Shown in pieces: positions 18,734 to 32,420 of a DNA stretch of 64,000 nucleotides. The stretch's first letter is position 1; the number at the start of each line of letters is the position of its first letter. The translations under genes and the position numbers were made by a program. The notes under the pieces were generated by a model that saw nothing but the letters and a program-made list of their open reading frames with translations, made no database searches and was not told where the DNA came from. Source of the DNA: Balanoglossus misakiensis. Taxonomy: Eukaryota; Hemichordata. The stretch spans positions 8,990,001 to 9,054,000 of the forward strand of contig CM082578.2 of the NCBI GenBank assembly GCA_040954595.2, read 5' to 3'.

Positions 18734-20934
18734 ATGGATTACTACGACGACTCGTACTACGGAGACGATGGTTCTTCGGTCGGGTTCGAAGGGGGCGCCC
18801 GCTCGCTGGCCATTGCCAACCAGGCCGTGGTCACGGTGACCCTCGTCGTCCTCATGGTGGGCATGGGCTGCACGATGACAACCACCGACGTGCGGAAGAC
18901 GTTCAAGAAGCCGGCCGGGATCATCATCGGAGCGTGCTGCCAGTTCATTCTGATGCCGTTCCTCGGCTGGTCCCTGGCTCACATATTTACCCTCCCGCCG
19001 GAGCTGGCCCTCGGAATGCTGTCTGTCGCTACTTGTCCCGGCGGGGCGTTCTCTAACCTGCTGACATACTGGGTGGACGGTGACACATGCCTAAGGTAAT
19101 GATAATAATAAAACACCTCGAGGTGAATCAAAACACGGATCGGATGGCAAGATTCCTCCGAATGATTCACTCGATTTGTATGTCTTGTCACATAGTTTAG
19201 TTTGGTTCAAGTGAAGGACGCATCGCGAGAATGTTCATAGAGAAATCTCCGGAATCACACTTATGTGATCTGGACTGGTCACCTATTAACGTTTTATGCC
19301 GGGCGAAAATTTATTTTTAGTGTTCCTCGCGCTTACAGATGCCCAATAAATGTTGAGTGATAGCTTGGTCATTGGGGGGGGGGGGGGGGGCGTTTTCATT
19401 ATTTGGCCCCTTTCTCGGGGGAAGAGAAGGTGGGGGGGGGGCAAATCTTGAGCATGGCGCTAAATTCCTGTTGAGTACTCCAAGAAGTTATTTTCGAGTC
19501 GCAGAATGTGATCCAGGGTCTATACAACAAAATTCTGTTTTTTTTCTTTCAGTGTGTGCATGACAACTTGTTCGACCGTCATCGCAATAGGAATGATGCC
19601 CTTCAACCTGTTCGTCTACAGTCGGAGTTGGTCTTCGACTGCCACCGTCATCCCTTACGTGGACATCGTCATCGCCCTCATCTTGCTTCTACTGCCGTGT
19701 CTTGTAGGAATGCTTATCCGCTGGAAGTTTCCACAAATGGCCGAGCCAATCGCAAAGGTATTACTGGTATACATATTCTATACTAGAATGTATAGCTTCT
19801 CAGTACATGTACATGTATATTAATTTTGAAACAACGGTTTTGTTTCGACTGACGACGACGATGATGATGATGATGATGATGATAATTCGGATTAATATTC
19901 ATGTAATTTGAACCAAGTAAGTGTTCATATATGGGGCAATGTTTGTTTTGTTGCAGATGACAGGTGTTGTGGCTATGATAGGAATGATTGCTATTGTTTG
20001 TATTATTATAGCCATGAACCCCCGCGCTTGGCTCAGTAGTTGGAGGGCGTTCATAGTAGCCATTTGCTATCCCTTGGTCGGCTGCGGACTCGGTTACGTC
20101 ATCGCGTACTGCTTTCGCCAAGGCAACGCCAAGTGCCGGACTATTGCCTTTGAGACCGGCGTGCAAAACAGCGCCCTCTCACTGACTGTACTGAACCTTA
20201 TGTTGACGAAAGGGGTACGGGCCAACGTCTATGAAATGATGGTGATACCGTCCATTCACGGAACGGCCGTGGTGCTCGAATTTGCTGTGATGGCGCTGTC
20301 CTATAGGATTTACCTCAGACGCCAGGAGAAGGCGAAAAAAGCGGCGGAGAGGAAAAAAGCGATCAACAAGAAGGTGGAGGACTGGGCCTGGTCCCCGGAT
20401 GCAGTCAAATTCGCGTACGACAACCCGGGTCTGGGAGAGAACGCGAACTCTCGAACGAGTAGCCTGGAGCGCGACAAGGACTGGCCGGACGACTTATCGT
20501 GTCCCGGGGAGTACTGCGAACTGTACGCGCCGTGGGACGATCTTTCCAGACGGCCAGATGAGCCGGAGGAGGAACCGTGGAAGCGCGCTTTGAAATACGC
20601 AAATTCTGTGCGAAAGGACCAGCCCAAATCCAACTTCGACCAGGGAATGCAGACGGAGTTCGAAGATTCCTTCGACTACGACCAGTCGGCCAAAGACAGT
20701 GCAGCCAAAGAAGCGACGGCGGAAGCGACAGAGCCCACCGCCGCGGGAACACTCGGCTTGGCCGGCTGGAGACAGGCGCCGCCCAATCCCGCGACGCCCT
20801 TGCCGATGATTGCCGAGAGCGAAGACAGCTATATTACATCTTCTTCCAGCGATGACTCAAGTGATACAGATGTGGGAAGGAATCGTATTCGTTTCTCCAT
20901 TAAAAGTTTGCCTCAGCATGAGACTGAGATTTAG
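18734..20934 (+). CDS. SLC10 family sodium/bile acid cotransporter-like, copy 2
   Basis: Exons 18734-19095, 19553-19757 and 19957-20934 give 514 aa. Exon boundaries and phases are the same as in the first SLC10 gene; exon 2 has the same length (205 bases). The N-terminus is acidic and Tyr-rich (MDYYDDSYYGDD) and lacks N-glycosylation sites. The core has GMGCTM, CPGGAFSN (Thr to Ala compared with copy 1), SVCMTTCST and FETGVQN (Glu255, Gln259). It is predicted to be a plasma-membrane sodium-coupled transporter of an organic anion. The tail starts near residue 310 and runs about 205 residues, rich in acidic and Ala residues and ending in a Ser/Asp cluster. Antisense frames over this exon are shadows. 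AATAAA is at 21458-21463. The gene ends tail-to-tail with the first aminopeptidase gene. Confidence 0.9.
19374..19390. repeat. poly-G tract, 17 bases
   Basis: Run of 17 G in intron 1 of the second SLC10 gene; a shorter G run follows at about 19432-19441. Confidence 0.9.
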
Positions 20935-21810
20935 CCAAATATTTTCAGTGGACCACTTTTTACTCCTGAAATGTTACGCATTGCGAATTACGATTGAAAT
21001 CTCGGATGCTGGCCATTTTTTATTTTTTTTTTTAGCCGCGTAGATTTTTATGTGCCCGTTTTTGACATTTTTATTATAAATCCACACGCATCAATGCATC
21101 TTTTGAATAAGAATTTTTATGTTCTTAGTATTATAATCTCATGATCCCATGATCATATTTACCTCATTTCTTATTACGGACATTTGCAATGTCAGTCAAT
21201 TTATGTTAAGTCGTTGTTAAGTTGACGTATTAGCAAGAAATGACAGGCAATCCGGTGGGACCGATCCACTATTTTCAACAACTGTGTCAGCTTTGGAAAT
21301 GTCGTCATCATGCACATGTGTGAGTTAAACGAAAAAAGAGAACATTTCGAACTCAAATTCACGACAGATTGATGGCTCACTCTAACCATTGCCAACTGAC
21401 TTTCAGGATAACACGCCACGGGTCTCGGTTGTGTGACCGACCGGTACAAATTGTACAAATAAAATATGCAAGGTTTTTACACAATCGGTGCCGTTTCTCT
21501 TAATTCTTGTCCACATCAGTGCTGACTGAACAGTAACTTGTGGCGCCTTACTGTTCTACAGAATGATTGACATGGTGTCATTGCTCTTAAATCTTGGAAA
21601 GTGCATGAATGACCACGAGAGGGCGAAATTACACGAAAAATGGTCTCGCTATCGGGGAGAAGAACAAGAAATTGCATTTGACACACACACTAATATGCTG
21701 GTGTCATCTTAAGTATGTACAAACAGTCCAATTTACTCTTCACTTTAGTTATTTTCTTGAATAATTCGAGAATACAGTCTGCTTTCATCACTGATCAAAA
21801 ATAAGAATAT

Positions 21811-23366
21811 CTATATCATCATGGTTACACTTCTGAACCAGGAGTGTAAATCGTCGTGGTTTCTTTCCATCCACATGCTGTTCAAGTCCACTTGGCGTAA
21901 GGCATCATAGAATCCTTCCGCTGCAGTGCTTGGCATGTCTTTGTACTTTTTACCAAAATCTTCAAGCTGGGGAACAGACAGAAGCGATATCTTAGAATAA
22001 TGATGAAAACATCATCGCTGGCATGCACAAGCAGCATGCAAACCAAAAGGAAGGTGGCCATGACAAAATTGCCGCAAAATACAGCCATACAGACAGACAG
22101 ACAGACATACCTGACGTTTTTCGGTCTCTGTGCTCATAAAATTGGCGAACTGCCAAATTATATCATAAGCCATGTCTTCATAGCTGGTAATAAAAAAATA
22201 TAGAGCTGTTTACTGTTAACGATAATTAGAATGCACATATATACGTGGTTGAGCACACACCCCGGCTTTCTCAGTCTAACCTGAAAAAACGCACTTACAA
22301 TTGTAAGATTAATTCGAAGTTGTCCAGTGTGAAGGCCCAGATGTATTGATTGTCAACTGGTGAGTGGTACAACGCGTACGTAATGGCCTCATATATCCAC
22401 AGTTGGTCCAAAGCTGTTTCGAGATACCTAAACAGACAGATAGATACATGTCAAAATCCGTTACTGCGAGTTGTGGTGATAGCAATCATGTTCCCCTGAC
22501 GTCAAATACTTGCAAGATTGTAACACCACTAAGAGAGCTTTCATTTTTGGCGAGAGGGGGTGAAACGGAGGAATCAGGGGAGGGTCAGGATCATTTTACA
22601 TGACTGACCGACCTCAATTTCCTTAACCCCATAACAAATGAATAAACAAAATTTTCTAATGGAACAAGCATGTATCACATTGCTGTGATTGTCTGTTTTT
22701 TTCTGTTTCATCTGGCCGCTGTGCCACTGAAGTACCGTGCAGTCGACAGTAGGCTTACATGTCGTCGATGCTTCATGTGCCATTGTTTAACCGGTCATAC
22801 CTAGCAAGTTTCCACGAGTCTTTCGTACACGCCATGGCGGATATCAGGTAAACTTTGTCCTCAACGGTGGTGTTTGCGTCCTCGTACATTTGCCAGGCGA
22901 AGTCCCATTCGGGTTGGCCTCCATGTTTGATGGCCGTGCAGTAGACAGTCGTTTTCAAATAAGTGGGTATGCTGGGAGTACAAACAATCATTGTTATTTC
23001 TTCATCATATCTTTGTAACGTTTGAAGAAATCTTTCCTATTCACGTTTTATTTCTTGAAGAATGATCTTAGCACGGCATTTGACCACAAATTTGACCACT
23101 GAGTATTATTACATTATTAGGTATCGTTGTATCAATTTTCGAAGAAATGCAACCACACAGTGAGGCAAAATTACTCTGACTACAGTCAACAGAATTAATT
23201 TTCTACGTACGTGTAGTTAGCAGGATCTTTCATCCACTTAGAAAACAGTTGAATGCTGTGTTGGATGCAATCGGGGTTGCCATGGACACATGCTGTCTCC
23301 AAGGCGCTGACTGTGTTTTCGCTAAACAGAAATGAATCATACATGAATATAAGAGCTTTGTCATCT

Positions 23367-23420
<54 letters not shown>

Positions 23421-23439
23421 GTGATGCTGCTGCTACTGC

Positions 23440-23471
<32 letters not shown>

Positions 23472-26400
23472 GTGATTTTAGGCAACATGTGATGAGCATT
23501 ACATTGTCAAATTAAACATACTCACTAGACGAGATATTCTTCAGAGAAGTCCCATCCGTACAGCCCATACAAGGGTGTTATAAGCATTTGGACATATTGC
23601 TGCAATAAAAATGTGATAAAACTTAATCCCTTTGTCATTAATTCAGAATGCCACGCGATCATTCTATAATACGGTTGACTTCAACCAATTTTGCCACCTT
23701 GCCCTGGGCCGCATGTGCCGGTGTCAGAGAAATACATTTGGTCAACATTAAGTGTTGGCCTTTCTCGATGAACTAAGAAATGGAATGAACGGTTCAAAGA
23801 CAACTGATTGGCGTACCTCCATGTAACCATAGGCCGATTTTCCCTTCAACAAATTTGACGTGTACCATATGTTACTCAGTACTGTGTTCCAGGGGTTGTA
23901 TTCTGTCTCACGGACGAGGTATTGAGTAAGCTTCCATGCCACAACTTGGTCCAGCAGCAGAGCACGGCCGATGTTGAAGGCGTCTTCCAGAAGGGCGGCC
24001 CGATTTGTAATTGTGAATACCTGTGCGAAGAACAGTACATGTACAAGCAAGTGTGCAAAGCCATTTACAAATGGCAAAATCAAGAAAACTATAACCAAAC
24101 ACTTTTTCTATACGTCTTGCACGTTTTCGGCAATTCGGTCGTTTTTCAGCAAAATGGAGTCATGACTTGTCTCCTTGCTACCTCAGGTGACTTACAGTGT
24201 GATCTGTGACAAGCCGCTCGGCGATTTTGTTCCAATTTTCGACGTCATAGTTCACTCGATAAAAACCCGTTTGGTTGATGTTGACCAACACGAAATCTTC
24301 CTTTGTGATGCCACTAATCGCAAAATCCACTGCAAAATTAATCAGAATCAAAATTTCGTTTAAACTGACATAGAATCCGAGAAGCAGTCACTCAACATCA
24401 ATTGCTTAATTAATGGCAATCGTGATGGTAAATTCATGTCTGTACGTTCACAGTGTTCTTCTGTATGGGTTGTAGCACGGATACCAGAGAGATAACACAA
24501 AAAATACCATATATACCTGGTCCCATATTTTGCCAAATTTCCATTGGTTTAACGTTGTCTAGTTGGGCGCTATGTGTATACGTTAACGGCACATACCACT
24601 TGTAGCTGAAGTGTTTAGAATAAATAAAATTAAGCATGGAGTTAAGAAGTGAAATGAATTCGATTTGAAGAAACCGATTAGAAAAAAGACGACGACAGAA
24701 AGAATGTCACAAGTCTAACCACATGATTCTCTATTATCATGGCGTAAGACATGGCGCATATTTACGTCATGGTGGTTACGATAAAGACGCGAACTCACCC
24801 GAAGTCGAAGTATCTGGGATCGGGTGCATCTTCGGGGTCGAGGAGGAAGTGTTGCTGAGTTGTGTGAACCGATGCGCTCTGTCCATCGTCGTTGAACGTG
24901 ACCGTCACGTTGACCATCGGATACCCCATTTGACGGATCCACGTGTCCATTATTAACTTCACGTTGTAGTTGTTTCCGCCTTTATCAGTCTAAACCAAAA
25001 TGAGACCAGGAATGTCATGTCAAGAGCTGTGTTTCTGTGGAATGATCTTATCCACGTTCTCAGACAGCAAATGAAGCGCTGATCTTCACCGATGGAATGT
25101 CTTATAACCTCACCTCAGTCAAAACAGCGAATAAATCATCGCTGACAACGTTTCCATAGGCGTGTTTGGTCAGATAATTGACCAGTCCAGTCTTGAACGT
25201 TTCCTCCCCTAGAAACTGTCTCATCATCCTCGTGAGAGCCGAGCCCTATCAACACCAAAACAAAGAATAATAAAACAACGTGATAGTGTTTGATCATAGG
25301 TAGAAGTCAGTTTTGCGAAGTTATCTGAAACGCCTCAGTTGTCGCCATCCATACAGTAGTCGTTTTCTGGTTACGGACGCCTAGAATTCTTGGTATTGAA
25401 ACACAGACAATTAACATTATGTATACATGTATAAATTTCCCCCCTGTGTCGACAGAGCTGTATATTATTGCCCTATCATATACCCATGAAATATTACTGT
25501 CTTACCTTTTGGTAGGATATCGTATCAAATAAAAACCAAGTCTCGTCTGGCCAGCCAATATCAGGGACAACGACGGGATGAGAGGAGCCCTTTGCATCAG
25601 CAGCAAAAGCTGGAAACACGTCATCACGTTGGTATAATTGCTCGAACTAGCAAAAAAGCACATCGTACATTTCATTCATTAATCAATTAAATTAATTAAT
25701 TAATTCACTAACTGACTGACTGACTGACTGACTGACTGACTGACTGACTCACTCATTCATTCATTCATTCATTCATTCATTCATTCATTCATTCATTCAT
25801 TCATTCATTCATTCATTCATTCATTCATTCATTCATTCATTCATTCATTCATTCATTCATTCATTCGTCCCCTCTCTCCCTCAACCCCCCCCCCCCTACT
25901 GACGGCTACTGCAGTAACTTTGAATTGCCCCAGATTGTCATGAATCATTTCTTGTACCTCTATCTCATTACCAAGGGTAAAGAGTACTTTCACTCACATT
26001 GTCAAACTCCGGAGTGGCGTTCTGACATCCCACGTGTTCGAAATAGCTGGTTAGTCCTTCGTTGAGCCAGATGTTATCCCACCACGCAGTCGTGACCAGG
26101 TTACCAAACCACTACGAATGATACAAATCTCTGGATTAATACAGCATCACAGGCCGTAAAGCGAGCGAAAGTGACAGAACGTCTTTTAAAACTATTTTAC
26201 GCTGTCTTTAATCTGTCGTTAGGGATTGCTTGAAAAAGGGGTTTCTGGCCACATGTTTGTGTTATTATGACGTAGTAATTATGGCATGCAGTATCATGTC
26301 CACTTTTATGTTGTTGTCTCCATTTTATTTTGAAAGAAGGCATTCCGAGAGAAAATAAGAAAAAAATCAAACAGAATACATGTCACAAACCACCTTCTTA

Positions 26401-29400
26401 TTTACCTTGTGAGCTATTTCATGTGAATTGATGGCGGCCACTGACCATTTGACAGACGGTTCTTGTTTCTCGGGGTCGTACAGAAAGTAATCGGATCTGG
26501 TCAGGATAAGACCCCAGTTCTCCATGGCGCCAAAATAGAAGTCAGGTATAGCAACGATATCTGCAATTGTGACGAAATACGTTATAGTTGTTCTAGGGAC
26601 TATTGGCCTACAACCAGCAATGCAATATTTCCTCTCCAATTGTTAGTTCCATGTCGCCACCCTCAACTATCGAGAAGGAGTGTCTTGCTATTATCTGGGC
26701 TGTTAGGAAGTATATGATGTATTTGTATTGTACAGAGTTCGTATTGCAAACTGATCATCAACCGCTCGTGTACGTCGACCGTGCCAAGTTTATCAACGAC
26801 CGCGTAATGAGATGGGCTATGTTCTTGCAGAACTACAGATTTCGAGTTGAATCCATCAAAGGATCGGACAATCATGGTGCGGACTTCTTTAGTAGAGCAG
26901 TTTAGAACGATTGACGGTTTTGCTAAACAGCATAGACCTTTGGAAATCGAGTTTCATGTTATTGAATTCGCGTTGTAGTAGCAAACTTATAAGTTAGCTC
27001 TCAAAAGGGGAGTTATGTCATGAATTCAATGCATATTCATAGTTTCGTTTGTCGCATTGCGCTTTATTTGACCTGGCGTGTGCGGTCAGTGCGCAGGCGT
27101 CCGTGTAATTTTTTTCCGTATTAAATTTGGAAGTCCACGTGTATGCGTCCCCGTTTTTTTTACCCAAGCAGTTGCTGGAATGAAGGTGGATACGACGCCC
27201 AAGTACATGTAAGTTTTGAACATGTCAATGCGTTAGTAAAAGTTGGTAGTGCGAATCTGAGGGGATATGATGATAGATTTTGATGGTAGCCGCCGTCGTG
27301 GATGAATACCGTTCCCTTTGAACCGGTTGTTCGGGAACTCTCTGTTGAGTCGCGGCTTCGATCGTGACACGCAGCTTTGAATGAATATACAAACATCACT
27401 GTTTCTTCCCTGTCATTAAAATTATCGAACGTAATTGTCATTGCAAATATTTCACAGATGGTATTTTGTCGTTTCGTTAATTACTGGCAAAATAAATCAG
27501 AGCCTTCTTTTCTGACAATAAAATATCTTGAAGATCCAAAGTGTCTCTTGGTGGCAAGCAAATTTTCCTCACGCCGTGACACACCCTCATATTCAAATTT
27601 CTTGGTAGAAACGCACAAGGAAAAAACAAAAGAATTGATGTAGACTGTGTATAGAGGCGCTACCCCACACGTGCTGCTTTATGACATCTTACAACATATC
27701 CAGTCCAAAGCCAGGAACTGCGAACACGGCGTCCCCTTCTTTCCTCATACGGCCACCTACACACTCACACCTCACACTGTATTTGCGTGTTACAACCTCA
27801 CCTAATTTTGGCAGAGGGTAGTCGATTTGCCAGAATTCCTCGAAGAACTTGAGCTGCCTGAAACCAGTTTGCAGACAATAGTCGGCAGCGTGGATGTCAT
27901 TCTCGTCAGCCCACACTCTGAGCTACAAAAGTGAAAATATGTGTATGCATATCATCAGTGTCAAGATTACACAAGTACGGAATAACGTTGTCGTTGTTCG
28001 GTTTAATATTTTTATTTTGAATGATCCCAACTTCAGTAATCATAGCCAGTATTCAGTTTTTATTAAAGGCAAACTTTGCAGATCATCTGTATATTTTGTT
28101 GAACATGTTGGCTGTCGTCTGTTTCCTTATACAGTTCGCAAGGCACTGATGCAGTGGCGGGAATCGGAACCTGGACACAAGATGCAGCCCACACTCTCAT
28201 GGCCCGTATGATGACGAAAGCGCACCAAAAGCTTACCAGAACATTGTTTGGAGTAACTTCTTCCCTGCTGACGTAGTCGGCTATGACAATGGCGTTCAGG
28301 TACGTCGACATGACAACGTTGGTCTTCTCAAAGTGAGTGGTGTTCCATTGCCCCGTTTCATCGGCGACTGTGTCCGTCATCCGCATGTTCCACAGCGCCT
28401 TGCGCGTATTCCGGTGAATCAAGGTAAACTGGAATGTAGCCTTGAAGGTTGGCTCGTCAAAGCACGGAAAGACTCGCCGGGCGTTCACTGTCTCCAGCTG
28501 GGTTGCGGCCAAGTGTCTGTAAGATGAAATGGCGTGTGTGTGCGTGCGATCGGTCAAATTATGTTGCCTTAAATTAAGATTTAAATTGCATCATGATTAT
28601 CGACTATCATACACCGAGAACAAGAATTTATTAACCTTTAAGTTTGACGAGCGAGTGTCTTCAAACCGAAAATCCAATCTGAGCTGAGGTCACCCGTAAC
28701 AGCACGCAGCATTAATACTTTGAACAATAGCAAGTTTATCCCTTCTGGTACTCTCTAGAACATCCTCTAGTTTTAAAATTATACAATCTGTTAAAGACTG
28801 CAATTGCATCCCTCTCTTCAACGGCATTTTGTTAATTCTAACCCACCCTGAGGACCATCACGTGATTTCATTCTGGCTCTCAGACCCCACTCCCCCCATC
28901 CCCGACCCAGGAAAAAAATGCTTGAAAATCACCATCATCTATTTGCTTCCTGATAGCTTGATTTACGGGTGAGAAAAAATCGAGTACGTTCATGTAACAA
29001 TCAGAGATATCTATGGAGGCCAGTGTGCTATCCACGTTGTTTTTATCGGTCGATAAGTATTTATCCAATTAGGGTAAACATCCAACGAGATAGGCAAGGG
29101 AAAATATATAAATGTATATCACAATGTATTGTCACCATATCAGTAGTTCATTCGCCGAAGCCATGTAGACTTACGTAAGGCCCTTCGTTCGGTGTATAGT
29201 CCGATCCGAAGAAGTTGTTCGGTCAGACAGATTGCCCATGACGCCTAATCATTACAGATTGACATCACAGTTCTTCTTTCGAATTTCGATAACATTTTGT
29301 GTGCGTGCTATTAATTGTTTTCGACGAAGGTACATTGTAAGCCTCTGCATTTCGCATCCCGGCACATTTACCAACACGTGCACGTGCTTTCGCCGTCGGC

Positions 29401-32400
29401 TTTCGCGTAGCAATATTTTTAACCATAAACTACATCATCCACCCAAACGCATTTGCAGATTATCATTCCATCGGGAAGGGGTGTGAGTAGGGATCCGGAA
29501 ATCGACGAATTTTACGTTTCCATGAGCATAAACGCTTCTCGTATACGGTTCTAACTTAACTCACATGATGTTGTCGGCTAACATCGTTCTTCCTTGAATT
29601 AATCATGGTCTTCATTGAAAAAATTCCAACCTAATTATTCAAAGCTGGATATAATCATTACCATCGCTCTTATAGCCGCCATTAATTGTCGAAATATTTC
29701 AATCTTTTACAAATATCTCAATCTGGCTTATGTTTGTTACGCCAGCTGTGGCACTCTGATGGACCAATCATAATTACTGGCAGAATTATAAATTAAATGT
29801 ATACTTCACTTTGAAGTCTGCGCATCTGGAGTGAAGCAATACTATCTAGTCTGCGTGTCACATCATCTGAGTAAATACAAGGTCTAGGCAACAGGATGTG
29901 AATTGTTGACGTCAACACACTGAATACTGTTATGTGGGAAACACGGTATATACGTTTCCATGGTTCAATGTCTAAACTTGAGAGGGTTTCTTATTCCCCG
30001 TTTGACAAAAAGGACGTAACTACTTGCAGATTATGAGGTTTACAGGTATTATACAGGAGGGGGTTTGGCTTGGGAATTTGGGGTAGGTTGGTCAAGTAAA
30101 TTATGACCCGCTGTCGAAAATGGTACTATAAAAGTACCCGCTCAAGATGATTTTACCAATATGTCCCCTCTAATATTTAGAATCACAACCCGAGGCTTTT
30201 CCCTCTTCACTGACATTTCTCCAACCCACGATGTCAATGGTCAAAAATATCAGCATCTACTATCGACACAAATCTGTAACACGACTAAGCCTACATGTTT
30301 CAACATGACATTTTCCCAGAACACTGAATAATTCATTCATGGAAATGCTTATTAGTTAATGACTACTATTTAATGTGACTACTATTTAACGTCATAGTTT
30401 TTTCCTCCAGTTAACCGTAATTATTCGTCTGACGAGTATTCAATTATCCATTGACAAATGTGATCATTTGATAAGATCTGCATTTGCATTCATCTGACGG
30501 ACGATGATGTTTTTGAGGAATTGAGATTTGATCAACGTGAAAAACAAAAGTGAAAAACGACGTTATTGGGTGAACCGCATGAATGGAATTGGGCTTTTCT
30601 TTTCAATTGGATTGTTTATCAGTATACGTCATATTTCAAGAAGATGTTGTTTTTTCTCAAAAGGTGTCCGTTCATCATTTGAAGCCGTACAACTGAAACG
30701 CGCCTTCGTGCGTTTCCTCCCCTAAAAATAAATACTGGCCGATGTGTTGTTGAAGGAATGAGAGAATGTCATTGACCGGTGCGGCTTGCCAGCCTTTCAA
30801 GCGGTGGCATAACTGTGAAATTACCTTGGTGAATGGTCACCACTACTGTAACAGTCACCGTGTGTAACATTCCAGGGCCAGCAATGATGGTGAGTGAAGG
30901 TAAAAGCTGCTTTGTCGACATCTAGCTCTAGAAAAATGACCCGTCTCATCGATCGTCCACCCGCACGGGTCGTTAGCTCGACTCCAGTCTCCAACTAACT
31001 GTTTTCGAGGAGCATCCGGCTGCCCGGATAAGAAACCTTGGCAAGCAAAGATGGACCCTTCTACTACCGCATTTCCCCCTTTCGCCAGATGAATTGTGAT
31101 TTCTACTCTATTTTATGAAATATGACCCCACCCCGATTTCGCAGCCCCCTTTCATAACAACTGAAAGCTTCCTCAAGTTACCGTGCTTAATTATTGAGAT
31201 GTGTATTGTGTGGTTAAATATAGTGCGAATTTGTCACGTTGTGCTTAGCAGGAAGTTCACTTCTTTTGCTTCACAACATGCACCGATAGGCATTCAAATT
31301 GTCGTATGTCATGCATGTACGTCACACTCATGCAACTGTGTTTTGCCGACCACAAGGGAATTATAGTGAAATTAATGGACGCCTGAGTTTAGACATATGT
31401 TAAACATTATACTGCTATTAAACGTGTATGAACTCATGTGTGAAAAATCATGTTTCCCTTTTCTATTTTCTACAAGCAATTTCGTTAGGGTTAACAACAT
31501 GTCAGGTGTTTCATCTGTAAATTTTCCTCCACTGACAGACGACAGAGCAATCTAAGACGTAAGTGCGGCGGTTCCACGCTGCTGAAATGTAAGGCGTGCC
31601 GAAGTATCGAAGTCGCCAACGTGATACATGGTAGTTTATCTAGGATTAAAGTTTTAGGACGCCGCTTACAAACATTGGCCGTTTTACTGCTGCCAACCTC
31701 AATAACACAACGCTGAGTTATCATTGCTAATAAACAAATAGGGAGAACTTCGAGTACTCACTTGACTTCGCCGTTTTTGGTGTAGTTGCTGAGGTAGTAG
31801 CCCATCAAATCCGGCTGCAAGAGCGTGCCGACGAACGACATGCCGACGCGGTACACCTCACCTGCCGCCAAGACACTCCCGGGGGCGAGGTGGATCTCCA
31901 GGTAGTCATATTTGGCGTTTTCTTGCACATCCGAGTGCGGGACAACCGTTCCGTCCGCCGTTGTCACCACAACCGAGTCGTGGTCCACCGCGAGACTTTG
32001 GTGGGCGTGCAGAACTATCGCCGAAGTGGGCTTTTGGCAGGTGATGTTGATCGCCGCAGAGCCTTCAAAAGTGAACTGTTTCGTGCCGTCTCCGGCGTCG
32101 AGGTACGTCTTGAGTGTCACGTCATAATGCGCCGGTAAAAGATCCCTCGACAAGTATCCGTCGTAAGTTTCGCGCTCGTCTACGATAATCTCAGGTGGAG
32201 GCGGCAACCCATTGTACGGATCTTCTCCGACGATCGGCACTGCGCCGCCGTCGCCTACCGCCAAGAAATACGTGGTCAGCGCAGTCCCGGCGATCAGTAG
32301 AGCAGTTACGACCATAATACTGACCCATCCTTTGACAGAAACGTAGCAGCCCGATTTCCTCTCCTTTACATAGGCGTTGTGGTTTTCTATATCTCCATTC

Positions 32401-32420
32401 TGGATGTGAGCTTTCTGCAT
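21811..32420 (-). CDS. ANPEP: aminopeptidase N-like M1 zinc metallopeptidase, copy 1
   Basis: Seventeen exons, high to low: 32420-31762, 28516-28237, 27922-27802, 26560-26406, 26111-25998, 25646-25506, 25245-25114, 24989-24799, 24605-24517, 24329-24196, 24020-23817, 23599-23526, 23321-23211, 22971-22801, 22427-22299, 22183-22111, 21966-21811; 977 aa, all GT-AG. Start: first in-frame ATG after an upstream stop at 32528. The protein is a type II membrane ectoenzyme: short cytosolic tail, TM about 31-54, then the ectodomain. It has the exopeptidase signature GAMEN (364-368), zinc site HEIAH (400-404) with Glu423 in WLNEG, and the catalytic-Tyr region SYQKGSAL. It should remove N-terminal residues from peptides at the cell surface. 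Lys follows HEXXH where Gln is usual. Human APN has 967 aa. Intron 3 contains a retrotransposon fragment. Confidence 0.93.
22084..22108. repeat. (CAGA)n short repeat
   Basis: Five or so CAGA units directly next to a splice donor of the first aminopeptidase gene (donor at 22110-22109 on the - strand). Confidence 0.8.
23365..23473. repeat. (GAT)n trinucleotide repeat
   Basis: Interrupted GAT/ATG triplet repeat in an intron of the first aminopeptidase gene, 45 bases from the nearest exon. The poly-Met and poly-Ile frames here are artefacts. Confidence 0.96.
25682..25866. repeat. compound tetranucleotide repeat (AATT)n-(ACTG)n-(ATTC)n
   Basis: Three different tetranucleotide runs follow one another: AATT-like 25682-25704, ACTG 25708-25749, ATTC 25752-25866. 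It begins 36 bases beyond an exon edge of the first aminopeptidase gene. Confidence 0.95.
26654..27030 (+). mobile_element. Ty3/gypsy-type LTR retrotransposon fragment (RNase H end plus purine tract)
   Basis: A + strand frame to a TAG at 26903-26905 reads STIEKECLAIIWAV, then LQTDHQPLVYVD, RWAMFLQNYRF and GSDNHGADFFSRAV. This is the RNase H domain that follows reverse transcriptase in Ty3/gypsy elements. Sequence upstream of about 26654 shows no reverse transcriptase, so the copy is 5'-truncated. The frame stops right after RNase H, with no integrase. A purine tract (AAAAGGGGAG, 27003-27012) and a TGTCATGAATTC at 27016 follow, as at the start of a 3' LTR; I could not fix the LTR end. It lies in intron 3 of the first aminopeptidase gene, opposite in sense to the host gene. 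Confidence 0.75.

Noticed and set aside
23195-23492. Poly-Ile and poly-Met frames
   Set aside because: GAT triplet repeat read on either strand; only the 23211-23321 part is a real exon.
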